Positions 8,164 to 17,147 are shown, numbered from the stretch's first letter. The stretch is DNA of 64,000 nucleotides from CAVPJW01 sp963705525 (GCA_963705525.1 CAVPJW010000002.1:434001-498000), one strand, 5' to 3'. Notes: generated by a model not told the origin, from the sequence alone. Numbers and translations: made by a program.

Positions 8164-9042
8164 ATGCACATCGGCCTCATTGCAGGCAACGGCCGCTTCC
8201 CCCTTCTGGTGCTCGACGCGGCACGCCAGCTCAAACATCAGGTGACGATCGTCGCGATTCGCGAGGAAGCAGGAGCCGATCTCGAGACGGCCGCCGAGCG
8301 TGAGCCGCGCGCCGATCTTCACTGGGTGTCGCTCGGGCAACTCGGCAAGTGCATCTCCGTCCTGCAGGCCGCCGGGGTCACCCAGGCGGTGATGGCGGGG
8401 CAGGTGAAGCACGCCAAGCTCTTTTCGAACATCGTGCCCGATCTGACCTTGCTCTCGGTGCTCAGGCGTCTCAAGGCGCGCAATACGGACGCGCTCATCT
8501 CGGCGATCGCGGACGTGCTCCGTGACAACGGCATCGAGCTCAAAGACTCGACGAGCTACCTGTCGCCGCTTCTTGCAGCGCCGGGGACGATGACGCGTCG
8601 GGGTCCGAACGCCGAAGAGCTGGCCGACTTCACGTTCGGCTATCGTATGGCCGACGCCATCGCCGCACTCGACATCGGTCAGACGATCGCGGTCAAGTCG
8701 TCGGCCGTTGTGGCCGTCGAGGCGATGGAAGGCACCGACGATGTGATCGCCCGGGCCGGACGCGTCGCGGGCCCGGGCGTCCGGATCGTCAAAGTCGCCA
8801 AGCCTTCGCAGGACATGCGCTTCGACGTGCCGGTCGTGGGCGTATCGACCATTCGCGCGATGCAGGCCGCCGGCGCGACCGCGTTGTCGATCGATGCCGG
8901 GCAGACGCTGATGGTGGATGGCGCCGATATCGTATCCGCGGCCGACGAAGCGGGGATCGCCATTGTCGGCCGCGTCAAGGGTTCCGGCAGCACCGAGAGT
9001 GCGGGACCCGGTGGTGAAGGCGCTCGAGCGAGGACCGTATGA
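8164..9042 (+). CDS. lpxI: UDP-2,3-diacylglucosamine pyrophosphatase LpxI
   Basis: Encodes 292 residues from ATG 8164. The N-terminal nucleotide-binding-like domain opens MHIGLIAGNGRFPLLVLDAA. The C-terminal catalytic domain (formerly DUF1009) includes VGYRMADAIAALDIGQT-type sequence and ALSIDAGQTLMVD. LpxI hydrolyses UDP-2,3-diacyl-GlcN to lipid X and replaces LpxH in many diderms. It lies 19 nt after fabZ-lpxA and overlaps the next gene by 4 nt (ATGA), so one operon is likely. The expected next lipid A gene, lpxB, is not in this window. Confidence 0.92.
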   Translation: MHIGLIAGNGRFPLLVLDAARQLKHQVTIVAIREEAGADLETAAEREPRADLHWVSLGQLGKCISVLQAAGVTQAVMAGQVKHAKLFSNIVPDLTLLSVLRRLKARNTDALISAIADVLRDNGIELKDSTSYLSPLLAAPGTMTRRGPNAEELADFTFGYRMADAIAALDIGQTIAVKSSAVVAVEAMEGTDDVIARAGRVAGPGVRIVKVAKPSQDMRFDVPVVGVSTIRAMQAAGATALSIDAGQTLMVDGADIVSAADEAGIAIVGRVKGSGSTESAGPGGEGARARTV

Positions 9043-9977
9043 CTGATCGACTCCGTGTCGCGGTGATCGGCGTGGGATACCTGGGACGCCATCACGCGCG
9101 CATCTTGTCACAGCTGCCTGATGTTGAACTCGTCCGCGTCGTCGACCTGAACGGTGAACGCGCGGCCGAGATCGCCAAGCAGACGGGAACGCGCGCGTCG
9201 TCGAACATTGAAGCGATCTTCGGCGAGGTCGACGCGGTGACCGTGGCCGTGCCGACGGAAGCTCACCTCGCCGTCGCGCGACCGTTTCTCGAACGGGGAG
9301 TGCCGGCGCTCGTCGAGAAGCCGCTGGCCCGATCGCTGGAGGAAGCCGACGAAATGATCGCGGTCGCCAAGAAATCCGGCGCGCTCCTGTCCGTGGGTCA
9401 TACCGAGCGCCACAACCCGGCGGTGAAAGCGGCAAGCGCCCTCGTCAATCAACCGCGATTCGCGGAGGTGCACCGGCTGGGAACGTTCCCCGAACGCAGC
9501 CTGGACATCGACGTCGTGTTCGACCTGATGATTCACGATCTCGACGTGATTCTATCGATCGTGCCCTCGGAGGTGGTCGCCATCGATGCCGTCGGCATTC
9601 CAGTCCTGACCAATCGCGTTGACATCGCGAACGCGCGCCTGCGTTTTGCATCGGGGTGTGTCGTCAACCTCACGGCCAGCCGGATCAGCCGCGACCGGCT
9701 CCGCAAGATTCGGCTGTTCCAACAGGACACCTATCTGTCGGTGGACTACGCGGCGCAGGAAGTCGAGATTTGGCGGCTCGTCAGGACGGCCGGGCCTCGC
9801 CCCAACATTGACGGGGGCAAGCTGGACGTGGTGCGCGATGAACCGCTCAAGCTCGAGCTCGCCGATTTCGTCGATGCGGTTCGGTCGAAGCGTCCGCCCC
9901 TCGTCACGGCCGAGCAGGGACGTCGTGCCCTCGCGCTGGCGCAGCAGATCGTGGAGCGGATGAAAGTAGGCTCATAG
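9039..9977 (+). CDS. Gfo/Idh/MocA-family NAD(P)-dependent dehydrogenase, GnnA candidate
   Basis: Encodes 312 residues. The N-terminal Rossmann fold has GVGYLGRHHARIL, followed by the family EKP motif (LVEKPLARS) and the C-terminal segment with HTERHNPAV and DLMIHDLDVIL. It overlaps lpxI by ATGA. A Gfo/Idh dehydrogenase beside lpxA-lpxI recalls GnnA, which oxidises UDP-GlcNAc at C3 so that an aminotransferase (GnnB) can make the 3-amino sugar for amide-linked lipid A. No gnnB is in the window, so GnnA is an inference from context. Any other sugar-nucleotide dehydrogenase remains possible. Confidence 0.8.
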   Translation: MTDRLRVAVIGVGYLGRHHARILSQLPDVELVRVVDLNGERAAEIAKQTGTRASSNIEAIFGEVDAVTVAVPTEAHLAVARPFLERGVPALVEKPLARSLEEADEMIAVAKKSGALLSVGHTERHNPAVKAASALVNQPRFAEVHRLGTFPERSLDIDVVFDLMIHDLDVILSIVPSEVVAIDAVGIPVLTNRVDIANARLRFASGCVVNLTASRISRDRLRKIRLFQQDTYLSVDYAAQEVEIWRLVRTAGPRPNIDGGKLDVVRDEPLKLELADFVDAVRSKRPPLVTAEQGRRALALAQQIVERMKVGS

Positions 9978-9996
9978 AGCCGATCCCAGGATCCTG

Positions 9997-11445
9997 ATGT
10001 TTGCCGACCTCGGTGCGTTTCTCTCTGAACTCGACTCGCGTCGCTGGCTGGCCCGAGTCACAGAAGACGTCAGCCCCGATCTCGAGATCGCGGCGGTCAC
10101 GGACCGCGCGTGCAAGTCTCCGGGTGGTGGGCCTGCTCTCCTGTTCGAGCGACCCTCGGGCCACACCATTCCCGTCGCCGCCAACGTGTTCGGATCCCTC
10201 GACCGGATGTGCCTCGCGCTCGGTGTCCGATCGCTTGACGATCTGGCCCGCGACATCGACGAGTTCATGACGCCCAGGATGCCGGCTGGACTCCTCGACG
10301 CCGTCAGGATGCTGCCCCTGGTCAGCCGGTTCAAGGATCTGCTGCCGCGGATGGTGAAGGACGCGCCGTGCCAGGAGGTGGTCCGCAAGGACGGCACGCT
10401 CGAGGAGCTGCCGATTCTCAGGTGCTGGCCGGAGGACGGCGGGCGTTACATCACGTTTCCGCTCGTGTTCACGAAGGATCCCGAGACTGGCGTCCGCAAC
10501 ATCGGCACCTATCGCATGCAGGTGTATGACGGGCGTTCGACCGGGATGCACTGGCAGCGCCACAAGGGAGGGGCACAGCACCATCGCGCGGCCGAACGGC
10601 TCAAGCGACGACTGCCGGTGGCGGTGGCGCTCAGTCCTGATCCCGTGCTCGCGTACGCGGCGACGGCGCCGATGCCTGAGGGTCTGGACGAGCTGCTCCT
10701 CGCCGGTTTTCTGACGCGGCGGCGGGTCGATCTGGTGAAGTGCGTCAGCGTCGACCTCGAGGTGCCGGCCAACGCTCACATCGTCCTCGAAGGATACGTG
10801 GAACCAGGTGAACGGCGCCTCGAGGGGCCGTTCGGTGACCATACGGGTTTCTATTCGCTCCCGGATCAGTTCCCCGTCTTCCACGTCACCTGTATCACGC
10901 ACCGGAAGCGGCCGATTTACCTGACGACGGTCGTGGGCATTCCTCCGATGGAGGACTACTACCTGGGGAAGGCGTCCGAGAGGATCTTTCTACCGATCAT
11001 CCGGAAAACGCTGCCGGAGATCGTTGACATGCACTTTCCGGCCGAAGGCATCTTCCACAACCTCGTGATCGTCTCGATCGACAAGCGATACCCAGGGCAC
11101 GCGCGCAAAATTATGAACGCCTTCTGGGGGCTTGGTCAGCTCATGTTCTCGAAGACGATCATCGTGGTCGATCGCGACGTCAACGTGCAGGACGAGCGCG
11201 AGGTCGCGTGGATTGTCGGCACCCACATGGACCCTCAGCGTGACATTCAGTTCACCAAGGGGCCGATGGACGACCTCGAGAACGCCTCTGACGTGCCCGC
11301 GTACGGGAGCAAGATGGGAATCGACGCCACTCGCAAATGGTCGAGCGAAGGGTTCGCCCGCGAATGGCCCGCGCGAATCGTGACGACCGAACAGGCTTCG
11401 CGGCGTGCGGCGAGCATCTGGAACAGCCTCTCACGTCGATCATGA
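9997..11445 (+). CDS. mqnL: UbiD-family decarboxylase of menaquinone biosynthesis
   Basis: Encodes 482 residues from ATG 9997, matching UbiD length. Typical UbiD segments are present: NIGTYRMQVYDGRSTGMHW, the nucleotide/prFMN region LEGPFGDHTGFYS, and a C-terminal domain with MNAFWGLGQLMFSK and the DVNVQDEREVAW block. UbiD enzymes use prenylated FMN made by UbiX, and a ubiX gene is present at 16536. In the futalosine pathway this protein is expected to decarboxylate the prenylated 1,4-dihydroxy-6-naphthoate intermediate. It opens a tightly packed cluster and overlaps the next gene by ATGA. The mqnL name follows the pathway proposal for UbiD-like members and is less certain than the family call. 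Confidence 0.88.
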   Translation: MFADLGAFLSELDSRRWLARVTEDVSPDLEIAAVTDRACKSPGGGPALLFERPSGHTIPVAANVFGSLDRMCLALGVRSLDDLARDIDEFMTPRMPAGLLDAVRMLPLVSRFKDLLPRMVKDAPCQEVVRKDGTLEELPILRCWPEDGGRYITFPLVFTKDPETGVRNIGTYRMQVYDGRSTGMHWQRHKGGAQHHRAAERLKRRLPVAVALSPDPVLAYAATAPMPEGLDELLLAGFLTRRRVDLVKCVSVDLEVPANAHIVLEGYVEPGERRLEGPFGDHTGFYSLPDQFPVFHVTCITHRKRPIYLTTVVGIPPMEDYYLGKASERIFLPIIRKTLPEIVDMHFPAEGIFHNLVIVSIDKRYPGHARKIMNAFWGLGQLMFSKTIIVVDRDVNVQDEREVAWIVGTHMDPQRDIQFTKGPMDDLENASDVPAYGSKMGIDATRKWSSEGFAREWPARIVTTEQASRRAASIWNSLSRRS

Positions 11446-12338
11446 GCGTATCACTCGATGCCATTGCGGGCCGGCTCGCGGGCGGAGCGCGCCTGTCCGA
11501 AGACGACGCGCGCGCCATCCAAGACGCCTCTGACATCGTATCCATCGGCATGATGGCGGACGACGCTAGGCGTCAGCGTCACGGAGATTCGACGACGTTC
11601 GTGCGGGTGGCCACGCTGCCGCTGGACGATGAGAGCGTCACGGAATGGCCGGAGGCGGCGAAGGAGGTCCGGCTGGTCGGCGTGCCTGGAGCTGACTGGG
11701 ACGCCGTCGTGGCCCGCGTACGCCATGTGATCGTCGCCGCGGGCCCGACGCCGGTATCGGCGTTCTGTCTGGCCGATCTCGAGCAGCGCGCGCAATCGGA
11801 TGGACGTCCCTTGCGTGGCCTGTTGGACCGCCTGCGCCGTGCGGGTCTCGAGCTTCTTGCTGACGCCCCGCTCGACCGCCTGACCAACGCGCGCGCCGCG
11901 CTCCAGGCGGTGAACGACGTAGGCCTCAAACTCGCGCGCTGTACCATCAATCACTTCGTAGCGGATCCCGTTGAACTGTTTCGCCAGATCGCAGCCCTGC
12001 AGGATGCGACCGGCGCGCTTCGTTCGTTTGCGCCCTTACCTCGCGACATGTCGCCGGCGCGCTTGACCACCGGATACGACGACGTGAAGCGCGTCGCCCT
12101 GGCCAGGCTGATCATCGACAATACCGATTCGATCCAGGTGGAGTGGTCGCTCTACGGTCCCAAGCTCGCGCAGGTCGCGCTCACGTTCGGTGCGGACGAT
12201 CTGGACGGGGTGCCCGCGGTTGATGATCCGTCGTCGGGTCGTCGCCGGATGCCGCTCGAAGAGATCCGCCGGAACGTGCGCGCCGCGCGGCAGATTCCGC
12301 TCGAAAGGAACGGCCGTTTCGAGCTGGTGAGTTCATGA
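11442..12338 (+). CDS. MqnE/MqnC-like radical-SAM homologue lacking the [4Fe-4S] motif
   Basis: Encodes 298 residues from ATG 11442 (ATGA overlap with the decarboxylase gene and with mqnA). N- and C-terminal segments align by eye with MqnC and aminofutalosine synthase MqnE: ARLSEDDARAI, the region ALQAVNDVGLKL-ARCTINH (in MqnC, RAGLRTTATMMYG), ALARLIIDNTDSIQVEW, ALTFGADDLDG and the terminal PLERNGRFE. The central part is shortened. The CX3CX2C cluster motif, which should follow residue 55, is absent, and the only cysteines are C109 and C167. The SAM-site GGGAE is replaced by LLADAP. It therefore should not be a radical-SAM enzyme by itself. Position suggests a subunit, scaffold or regulator of the pathway; the function is unknown. 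Confidence 0.8.
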   Translation: MSVSLDAIAGRLAGGARLSEDDARAIQDASDIVSIGMMADDARRQRHGDSTTFVRVATLPLDDESVTEWPEAAKEVRLVGVPGADWDAVVARVRHVIVAAGPTPVSAFCLADLEQRAQSDGRPLRGLLDRLRRAGLELLADAPLDRLTNARAALQAVNDVGLKLARCTINHFVADPVELFRQIAALQDATGALRSFAPLPRDMSPARLTTGYDDVKRVALARLIIDNTDSIQVEWSLYGPKLAQVALTFGADDLDGVPAVDDPSSGRRRMPLEEIRRNVRAARQIPLERNGRFELVSS

Positions 12339-13129
12339 ACCCGCTTCGGCTCGGAGCGGTAGCCTACCTGAACGCCAGGCCGCTCGTGCAGGGGCTCGAC
12401 TTGCTGACCGAGCGCGTGCACGTTCGATTCGATGCGCCGTCGCGCTGCGCGAGCCTTCTGCACGCCGGCGAGATCGATTTGGGCACCATCCCATCGATCG
12501 AATACCTGCACGATCCCGGGTACCGCATCGTGCCGGGCATCGCCATCGCGTCGGAGGGGCCGGTCGCCTCCGTGGCGCTGTTCTCGACACGACCGCTGCA
12601 GGAGGTTCGCACGATCGCGCTCGACAGCAGTTCAAGAACATCGGTTGCGCTCCTGAAGGTGCTATGTCGCGATCGGTTCAACATCGGGCCGGAGATGGTG
12701 ACGGCTCCGCCAGACCTCGCCGCGATGGTCGGTCGGTGTGACGCCGCGCTTCTCATCGGTGATCCGGCGCTCTTCGCGGATCACTCGGCGATGCGCCTCG
12801 AGAAGATCGATCTCGGTGAGGAATGGACCGCGATGACCAGCCTGCCATTTGTGTGGGCCTTCTGGGCTGGGCGGCCCGGGCGAATCACGAAGGCCGACGT
12901 CGAGGCGCTCCAGGCCGCGCGTGATGCCGGGGTCGAACACCTCGAGATGGTGTCGGCGCAGTATTTTCCCGGCGATCCAGTTCGGAGTCGAATCGGCGCG
13001 CGATACCTGAGGGATAATATCCGGTACACGTTCGGCGAACGCGAAGCGGCGGGCTTGCGGAGGTTTTATGCGGACGCCGCGCGCCTGGGGATCGTCCCCG
13101 ACGCCGGGGCCGTGACGTTCTTCGACTGA
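12335..13129 (+). CDS. mqnA: Chorismate dehydratase MqnA
   Basis: Encodes 264 residues. It opens with LGAVAYLNARPLVQGLD, the characteristic MqnA/MqnD start, and has DLGTIPSIEYL and the substrate-loop block DSSSRTSVALLKVL. MqnA dehydrates chorismate to 3-(1-carboxyvinyl)oxybenzoate, the first committed futalosine-pathway step. Its periplasmic-binding-protein-like fold is shared with MqnD, but the sequence fits MqnA. It overlaps the MqnE-like gene by ATGA and meets mqnC as TGATG (1-nt overlap). mqnD is not in the window. Confidence 0.92.
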   Translation: MNPLRLGAVAYLNARPLVQGLDLLTERVHVRFDAPSRCASLLHAGEIDLGTIPSIEYLHDPGYRIVPGIAIASEGPVASVALFSTRPLQEVRTIALDSSSRTSVALLKVLCRDRFNIGPEMVTAPPDLAAMVGRCDAALLIGDPALFADHSAMRLEKIDLGEEWTAMTSLPFVWAFWAGRPGRITKADVEALQAARDAGVEHLEMVSAQYFPGDPVRSRIGARYLRDNIRYTFGEREAAGLRRFYADAARLGIVPDAGAVTFFD

Positions 13130-14331
13130 TGGCAGATCCACAGGTTATCGCCCGTGCGGCGGCGGGGGAGCGGCTATCCACGGCCGACGCGATAGACCTC
13201 TATCAGTCCGCACCGACCCATGTGCTCGGCCAACTTGCGGATCGCGTCAGACAGGCCAAACACCCTGCAGGCCTGGTGACCTACATCATCGACCGCAACG
13301 TCAACTACACGAACGTCTGTGTCGCCAAGTGCAACTTCTGCGCGTTCTACCGGAATGTGGGATCGCCCGAGGGCTACGTGCTCGGCTTCGACGAGCTGTT
13401 TCGGAAGATTGACGAGACCATTGCTGTTGGTGGCGTGCAGGTCCTGCTTCAGGGCGGGCACAATCCGGATCTTCCGTTGAGCTGGTACGAGGATCTGTTC
13501 CGCGCCATCAAGGAGCGCTATCCGGAGTTCAAGCTTCACGCCCTCTCACCGCCGGAGATCATTCACATTTCTCGGCTTTCCGGGCTGGCCGTTTCTGACG
13601 TTCTGGATCGCCTCATCCGAGCGGGGCTCGACAGCGTGCCAGGTGGAGGGGCCGAAATCCTGGTCGATCGGGTTCGCAAACTTCTGCACTGCTACGGCAA
13701 GGCCACCAGCGACGAATGGCTTGACGTGATGCGCCACGCCCACCGTGCCGGTCTTCGCACCACCGCGACCATGATGTATGGCAGCGTCGAGACCCCGGAG
13801 GAGCGGATCGAGCACCTCGTGCGCCTGCGCGCATTGCAGGACGAAACCGGCGGGTTTACGGCCTTCATCACGTGGAGCTACCAGCCGGATCACACCGAGC
13901 TCGGCCTCGAGGAAGCCACGGGCATCGACTATCTCCGCACGCTTGCCATCGCGCGGCTCGTCCTCGACAACTTCGACAACCTTCAGGCGTCGTGGGTGAC
14001 CCAGGGCGGCAAGGTCGGTCAGTTGAGTCTCGCGTTCGGCGCGAACGATATGGGCAGCGTCATGATCGAGGAGAATGTCGTCCGCGCGGCCGGTGCCTTG
14101 TACTGTATGGACGAAGTCGAAATCGTGCGAAACATCGAAGACGCCGGGTTCTTTCCCAAGCGGCGGAACATGCACTACGACATTCTGGGCGATCCCATCT
14201 TCCGCGAGCGAGACGTGCCCCGTATGACCAGCCTGGCAACCGCGCGCGCCGACGGCGACCAGTCTGTTCCACCCGAGCTCGCGAAGTATCCCGCGCGAAG
14301 CCGGACTAGCAAGCAACTCCGCTCCTCGTAG
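13129..14331 (+). CDS. mqnC: Cyclic dehypoxanthine futalosine synthase MqnC (radical SAM)
   Basis: Encodes 400 residues. The radical-SAM motif NVCVAKCNFCAFYR (CX3CX2C) is intact, as are the SAM-binding GGGAEIL and the C-terminal block QASWVTQGGKVGQLSLAFG-NDMGS with EENVVRAAG, all typical of MqnC. The enzyme cyclises dehypoxanthine futalosine using a 5'-deoxyadenosyl radical. It starts at ATG 13129, sharing one base with the mqnA stop. Its intact motif gives a direct contrast with the Cys-poor homologue two genes upstream. Confidence 0.94.
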   Translation: MADPQVIARAAAGERLSTADAIDLYQSAPTHVLGQLADRVRQAKHPAGLVTYIIDRNVNYTNVCVAKCNFCAFYRNVGSPEGYVLGFDELFRKIDETIAVGGVQVLLQGGHNPDLPLSWYEDLFRAIKERYPEFKLHALSPPEIIHISRLSGLAVSDVLDRLIRAGLDSVPGGGAEILVDRVRKLLHCYGKATSDEWLDVMRHAHRAGLRTTATMMYGSVETPEERIEHLVRLRALQDETGGFTAFITWSYQPDHTELGLEEATGIDYLRTLAIARLVLDNFDNLQASWVTQGGKVGQLSLAFGANDMGSVMIEENVVRAAGALYCMDEVEIVRNIEDAGFFPKRRNMHYDILGDPIFRERDVPRMTSLATARADGDQSVPPELAKYPARSRTSKQLRSS

Positions 14332-14386
14332 GTCTTCACAGGCGCCGCGCCCGGCGGTCGCCGAGGCCCGCAGGACCCTGCACAGC

Positions 14387-15643
14387 ATGATCGAGTACCG
14401 AGCCAGGTGGATTGTGCCGATCGCGTCGCCCCCGATTCAGTCGGGCGTCATGCGTGTGCGCGGCGGAAGAATTGTGTCGATCGGACCTGATTCCCCTGCG
14501 TCGTCGATGGACTCGGTCGCGGACCGGCTCGATCTGGGCTCCGTGGCGCTCATGCCGGGGCTCATCAATGCGCACACGCACCTCGAGTTGTCGTGGCTGC
14601 GCGGCAGAATTCCCGAGACCCGCACGTTTCCAGAGTGGATCCGCCATGTCATGCAGGCCAGCCGAGTCGAGGTGGGAAGCGAAAAGCCTGACGTTCATGA
14701 GGCCATCGTCCAGGCGATCGATGAAGCTCGCCGGACCGGCACCGTAGTGCTCGGCGACATCGGAAATACGCCTCAGGCCGTGGCGCCGCTTGCGGCGAGT
14801 GGCATGGCCGCCGTCGGTTTCAGGGAACTGATCGGGTTCAATCCGCCCGACGCCCGTGCTCTCGTCGAACGAGCGCTTCACGACATCGCGTCACGACCCG
14901 CCGCGCAAAGTCTCCGCCTGGGTCTGGCCGCGCATGCGCCATACTCAGTCGCCCCTGCGCTCTTTCGAGCGATTCGCGCCGCCACGGATAGGACGCCGGG
15001 CGTTCCTTCGAGCGTCCATCTTGGTGAATCTGTCGAAGAGCTGCAGTTCCTGATGACCGGTGACGGGGCGTGGCGCCGTCTCCTTGAAGATGTCGGCGCC
15101 TGGAATCCCGACTGGCGGCCACCGGCTTGCAGCCCCGTCGATTACCTGGACTCGATGGACTTTCTCGGGCCGCAAACTCTCGTCGTCCACGGCGTGCACT
15201 TCAGCGCCACCGACCTGCGGGTCCTGGCGGCGCGGAGGGCGACGATCGTGACATGCCCGAGAGGAAACCTGCGCACGCGTGCCGGCGCCCCGCCCGTTGC
15301 TGACTTCGTCAGGAGCGGCGTGCGCCTGGCCGTGGGCACCGACAGCCTCGGCAGCGTGGACGACCTGCAGATGTTTGCCGAACTGGCCGAATTGAGGCGC
15401 CTGGGGCCGATGGTGGCGGCTCGGGATTTCCTCGTCGCCGCAACGGCGGGTGGCGCGGCGGCACTGGGCTTTGGAGACGATTACGGCACCCTCGAGCCTG
15501 GGCGACGGGCGGACGCGATCGCCATAGACCTGCCGCTCGATGTCGACGATGTGGAAGAATACCTGGTGGGCGGCATCCACCCTGACCAGATTAGATGGGC
15601 TGAGGATCTCGCGCGTGAGCGTGGCATCACGGGTCCGTTCTGA
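14387..15643 (+). CDS. Amidohydrolase, probable aminofutalosine deaminase-like (MqnX-type)
   Basis: Encodes 418 residues. It is a metal-dependent amidohydrolase of the cytosine/adenosine-deaminase group, with HxH in LINAHTHLELSWLRG, a third His in AAHAPYSV, a further ligand region in SVHLGESVEE and the metal Asp in AVGTDSLGS. In futalosine clusters this group deaminates 6-amino-6-deoxyfutalosine to futalosine, and the location right after mqnC supports that. Substrate cannot be read from sequence alone. A futalosine hydrolase (mqnB) should exist elsewhere if this is MqnX. The 55-nt gap after mqnC holds nothing recognisable. Confidence 0.75.
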   Translation: MIEYRARWIVPIASPPIQSGVMRVRGGRIVSIGPDSPASSMDSVADRLDLGSVALMPGLINAHTHLELSWLRGRIPETRTFPEWIRHVMQASRVEVGSEKPDVHEAIVQAIDEARRTGTVVLGDIGNTPQAVAPLAASGMAAVGFRELIGFNPPDARALVERALHDIASRPAAQSLRLGLAAHAPYSVAPALFRAIRAATDRTPGVPSSVHLGESVEELQFLMTGDGAWRRLLEDVGAWNPDWRPPACSPVDYLDSMDFLGPQTLVVHGVHFSATDLRVLAARRATIVTCPRGNLRTRAGAPPVADFVRSGVRLAVGTDSLGSVDDLQMFAELAELRRLGPMVAARDFLVAATAGGAAALGFGDDYGTLEPGRRADAIAIDLPLDVDDVEEYLVGGIHPDQIRWAEDLARERGITGPF

Positions 15644-15684
15644 GGCCGGCTGAGGTGGACTTCCTTGATGAGGCTGACAGCCCG

Positions 15685-16650
15685 ATGACGATGTTGTCGA
15701 GACTGCGAACCTACGGTTCGTTTGTGCGTTTCAGCCACTCGGTGTTTGCCCTGCCGTTTGCGCTGACAGGCGCAGTCCTGGCGTGGCGCGAGCATCCGGT
15801 CACCGTTCGCCAGATCGTGTGGATCATCGTGGCCATGGTTGGAGCGCGCTCGGCAGCGATGGGGTTCAATCGGCTCGTCGATGCCAGGTTCGATGCCCTC
15901 AATCCGAGGACGGCGGGTCGAGAATTGCCACGGGGTGCGATGTCGCTCCAAGAGGCCGTGGTCTTTGTGATCGCGTCAACGGCCGTGTTCGTCCTGGCGG
16001 CCTTCAAGCTCAGTCCGGTCTGCTTTGCCTTGTCGCCGGTGGCCCTGCTCATCGTGTTCTGGTATTCGCTCGCCAAGCGCTTTACGACATACACGCAATT
16101 TTTTCTTGGTCTTGCGATGGCGGTTGCGCCTGTCGGTGGATGGCTTGCGGCCGGCGGCCGCGCCGGCTGGGAGCCATGGCTCCTCGCCATCGCGATCGGC
16201 ACGTGGGTCGGCGGCTTCGACATTCTCTATGCCTGCCAGGACCTGACATTTGACAGGGCGCATGGGCTGCGATCTGTGCCCGTGAGGTTTGGGGTGGGCA
16301 TGTCGCTCGCGATCTCACGGTTGATGCATGTCGTAACCATCGCCTGCCTGGCGGCGCTCTTCTACGTCGTGCCCTTTAGCCCGCTGTATCTCGTCGGAGT
16401 GGCGGGCGTTGCCGCGCTTCTTCTGTACGAACAGTCTCTCGTCAAGGCCGACGACCTGTCGCAAGTCAAGCGCGCATTCGACCTGAACGGGTACGTCGGC
16501 ATCGTCTACTTTCTCGTGACAGCGACTGTCCTTGTATGTCCGCGAATAACGAGTCGGTGGCGATTGGAGTCACGGGTGCGAGCGGCGCGATGTACGCGAC
16601 GCGCACGCTCGCGGCGCTCCTCGAGCGAGGCTGTCATGTCGAGCTCGTGA
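15685..16650 (+). CDS. mqnP: UbiA-family prenyltransferase of menaquinone biosynthesis
   Basis: Encodes 321 residues from ATG 15685 (GAGG about 11 nt upstream); a GTG at 15655 would add 10 residues. Both Asp-rich Mg/diphosphate motifs are visible (NRLVDARFD and DLTFD), with about eight hydrophobic helices and the typical RFSHSVFALPFAL opening. It is expected to prenylate 1,4-dihydroxy-6-naphthoate in the membrane. The natural family C-terminus seems to be around FLVTATVLV. The frame continues for 37 Arg/Ser-rich residues, overlapping ubiX by 115 nt in another frame. That tail is either a genuine overlap or the sign of a frameshift. Confidence 0.85.
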   Translation: MTMLSRLRTYGSFVRFSHSVFALPFALTGAVLAWREHPVTVRQIVWIIVAMVGARSAAMGFNRLVDARFDALNPRTAGRELPRGAMSLQEAVVFVIASTAVFVLAAFKLSPVCFALSPVALLIVFWYSLAKRFTTYTQFFLGLAMAVAPVGGWLAAGGRAGWEPWLLAIAIGTWVGGFDILYACQDLTFDRAHGLRSVPVRFGVGMSLAISRLMHVVTIACLAALFYVVPFSPLYLVGVAGVAALLLYEQSLVKADDLSQVKRAFDLNGYVGIVYFLVTATVLVCPRITSRWRLESRVRAARCTRRARSRRSSSEAVMSSS

Positions 16651-17147
16651 TCAGCGATTTCGGGAAGCGGCTCCTGCGCGACGAGCTCGGTGACAGCGCG
16701 GCGGCCGATCGTCTGCCGCAGTATCTCGAGGCGCGGTACGGAGAGGGCGTGCGGGCCGGTTCCCTCGCCGTGTACAGCAACCGGGATCTGGGCGCGACCA
16801 TCGCGAGCGGCAGTCACCGCTGCCGCGGTATGGCAATCGTGCCGTGTTCGATGAAAACACTTGCAGGCGTCGCACACGGCCTGTCGCGAAACCTCGTGGA
16901 GCGGGCAGCCGATGTCATGCTCAAGGAGCGACGCCCTCTGGTCATCGTGCCGCGCGAGACGCCGATGAGCCTGCCGCAGCTTCGCAATATGGTGCTCTGC
17001 GCCGAAGCCGGTGCGATGGTGCTGCCCGCGATGCCCGCCTACTACCAGCAACCAAAGTCGCTCGACGATCTCGCCGATTTCATGGCCGGCAAGATCCTCA
17101 GCGCGCTTGGATTCGATCACAATCTCTACCCGGCCTGGGAAGGGTAG
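16536..17147 (+). CDS. ubiX: Flavin prenyltransferase UbiX
   Basis: Encodes 203 residues. It starts with VAIGVTGASGAMYATR, has the UbiX/PAD1 motif VPCSMKTLAGVAHG, and RRPLVIVPRETPMS near the prenyl-phosphate site. UbiX attaches a dimethylallyl unit to FMN to make prFMN, the cofactor for the UbiD-like enzyme at 9997. Both are thus supplied from one cluster. The start ATG 16536 lies inside the end of the prenyltransferase gene; a GTG at 16557 is an alternative but would trim the N-terminus close to the Rossmann strand. Confidence 0.92.
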   Translation: MSANNESVAIGVTGASGAMYATRTLAALLERGCHVELVISDFGKRLLRDELGDSAAADRLPQYLEARYGEGVRAGSLAVYSNRDLGATIASGSHRCRGMAIVPCSMKTLAGVAHGLSRNLVERAADVMLKERRPLVIVPRETPMSLPQLRNMVLCAEAGAMVLPAMPAYYQQPKSLDDLADFMAGKILSALGFDHNLYPAWEG

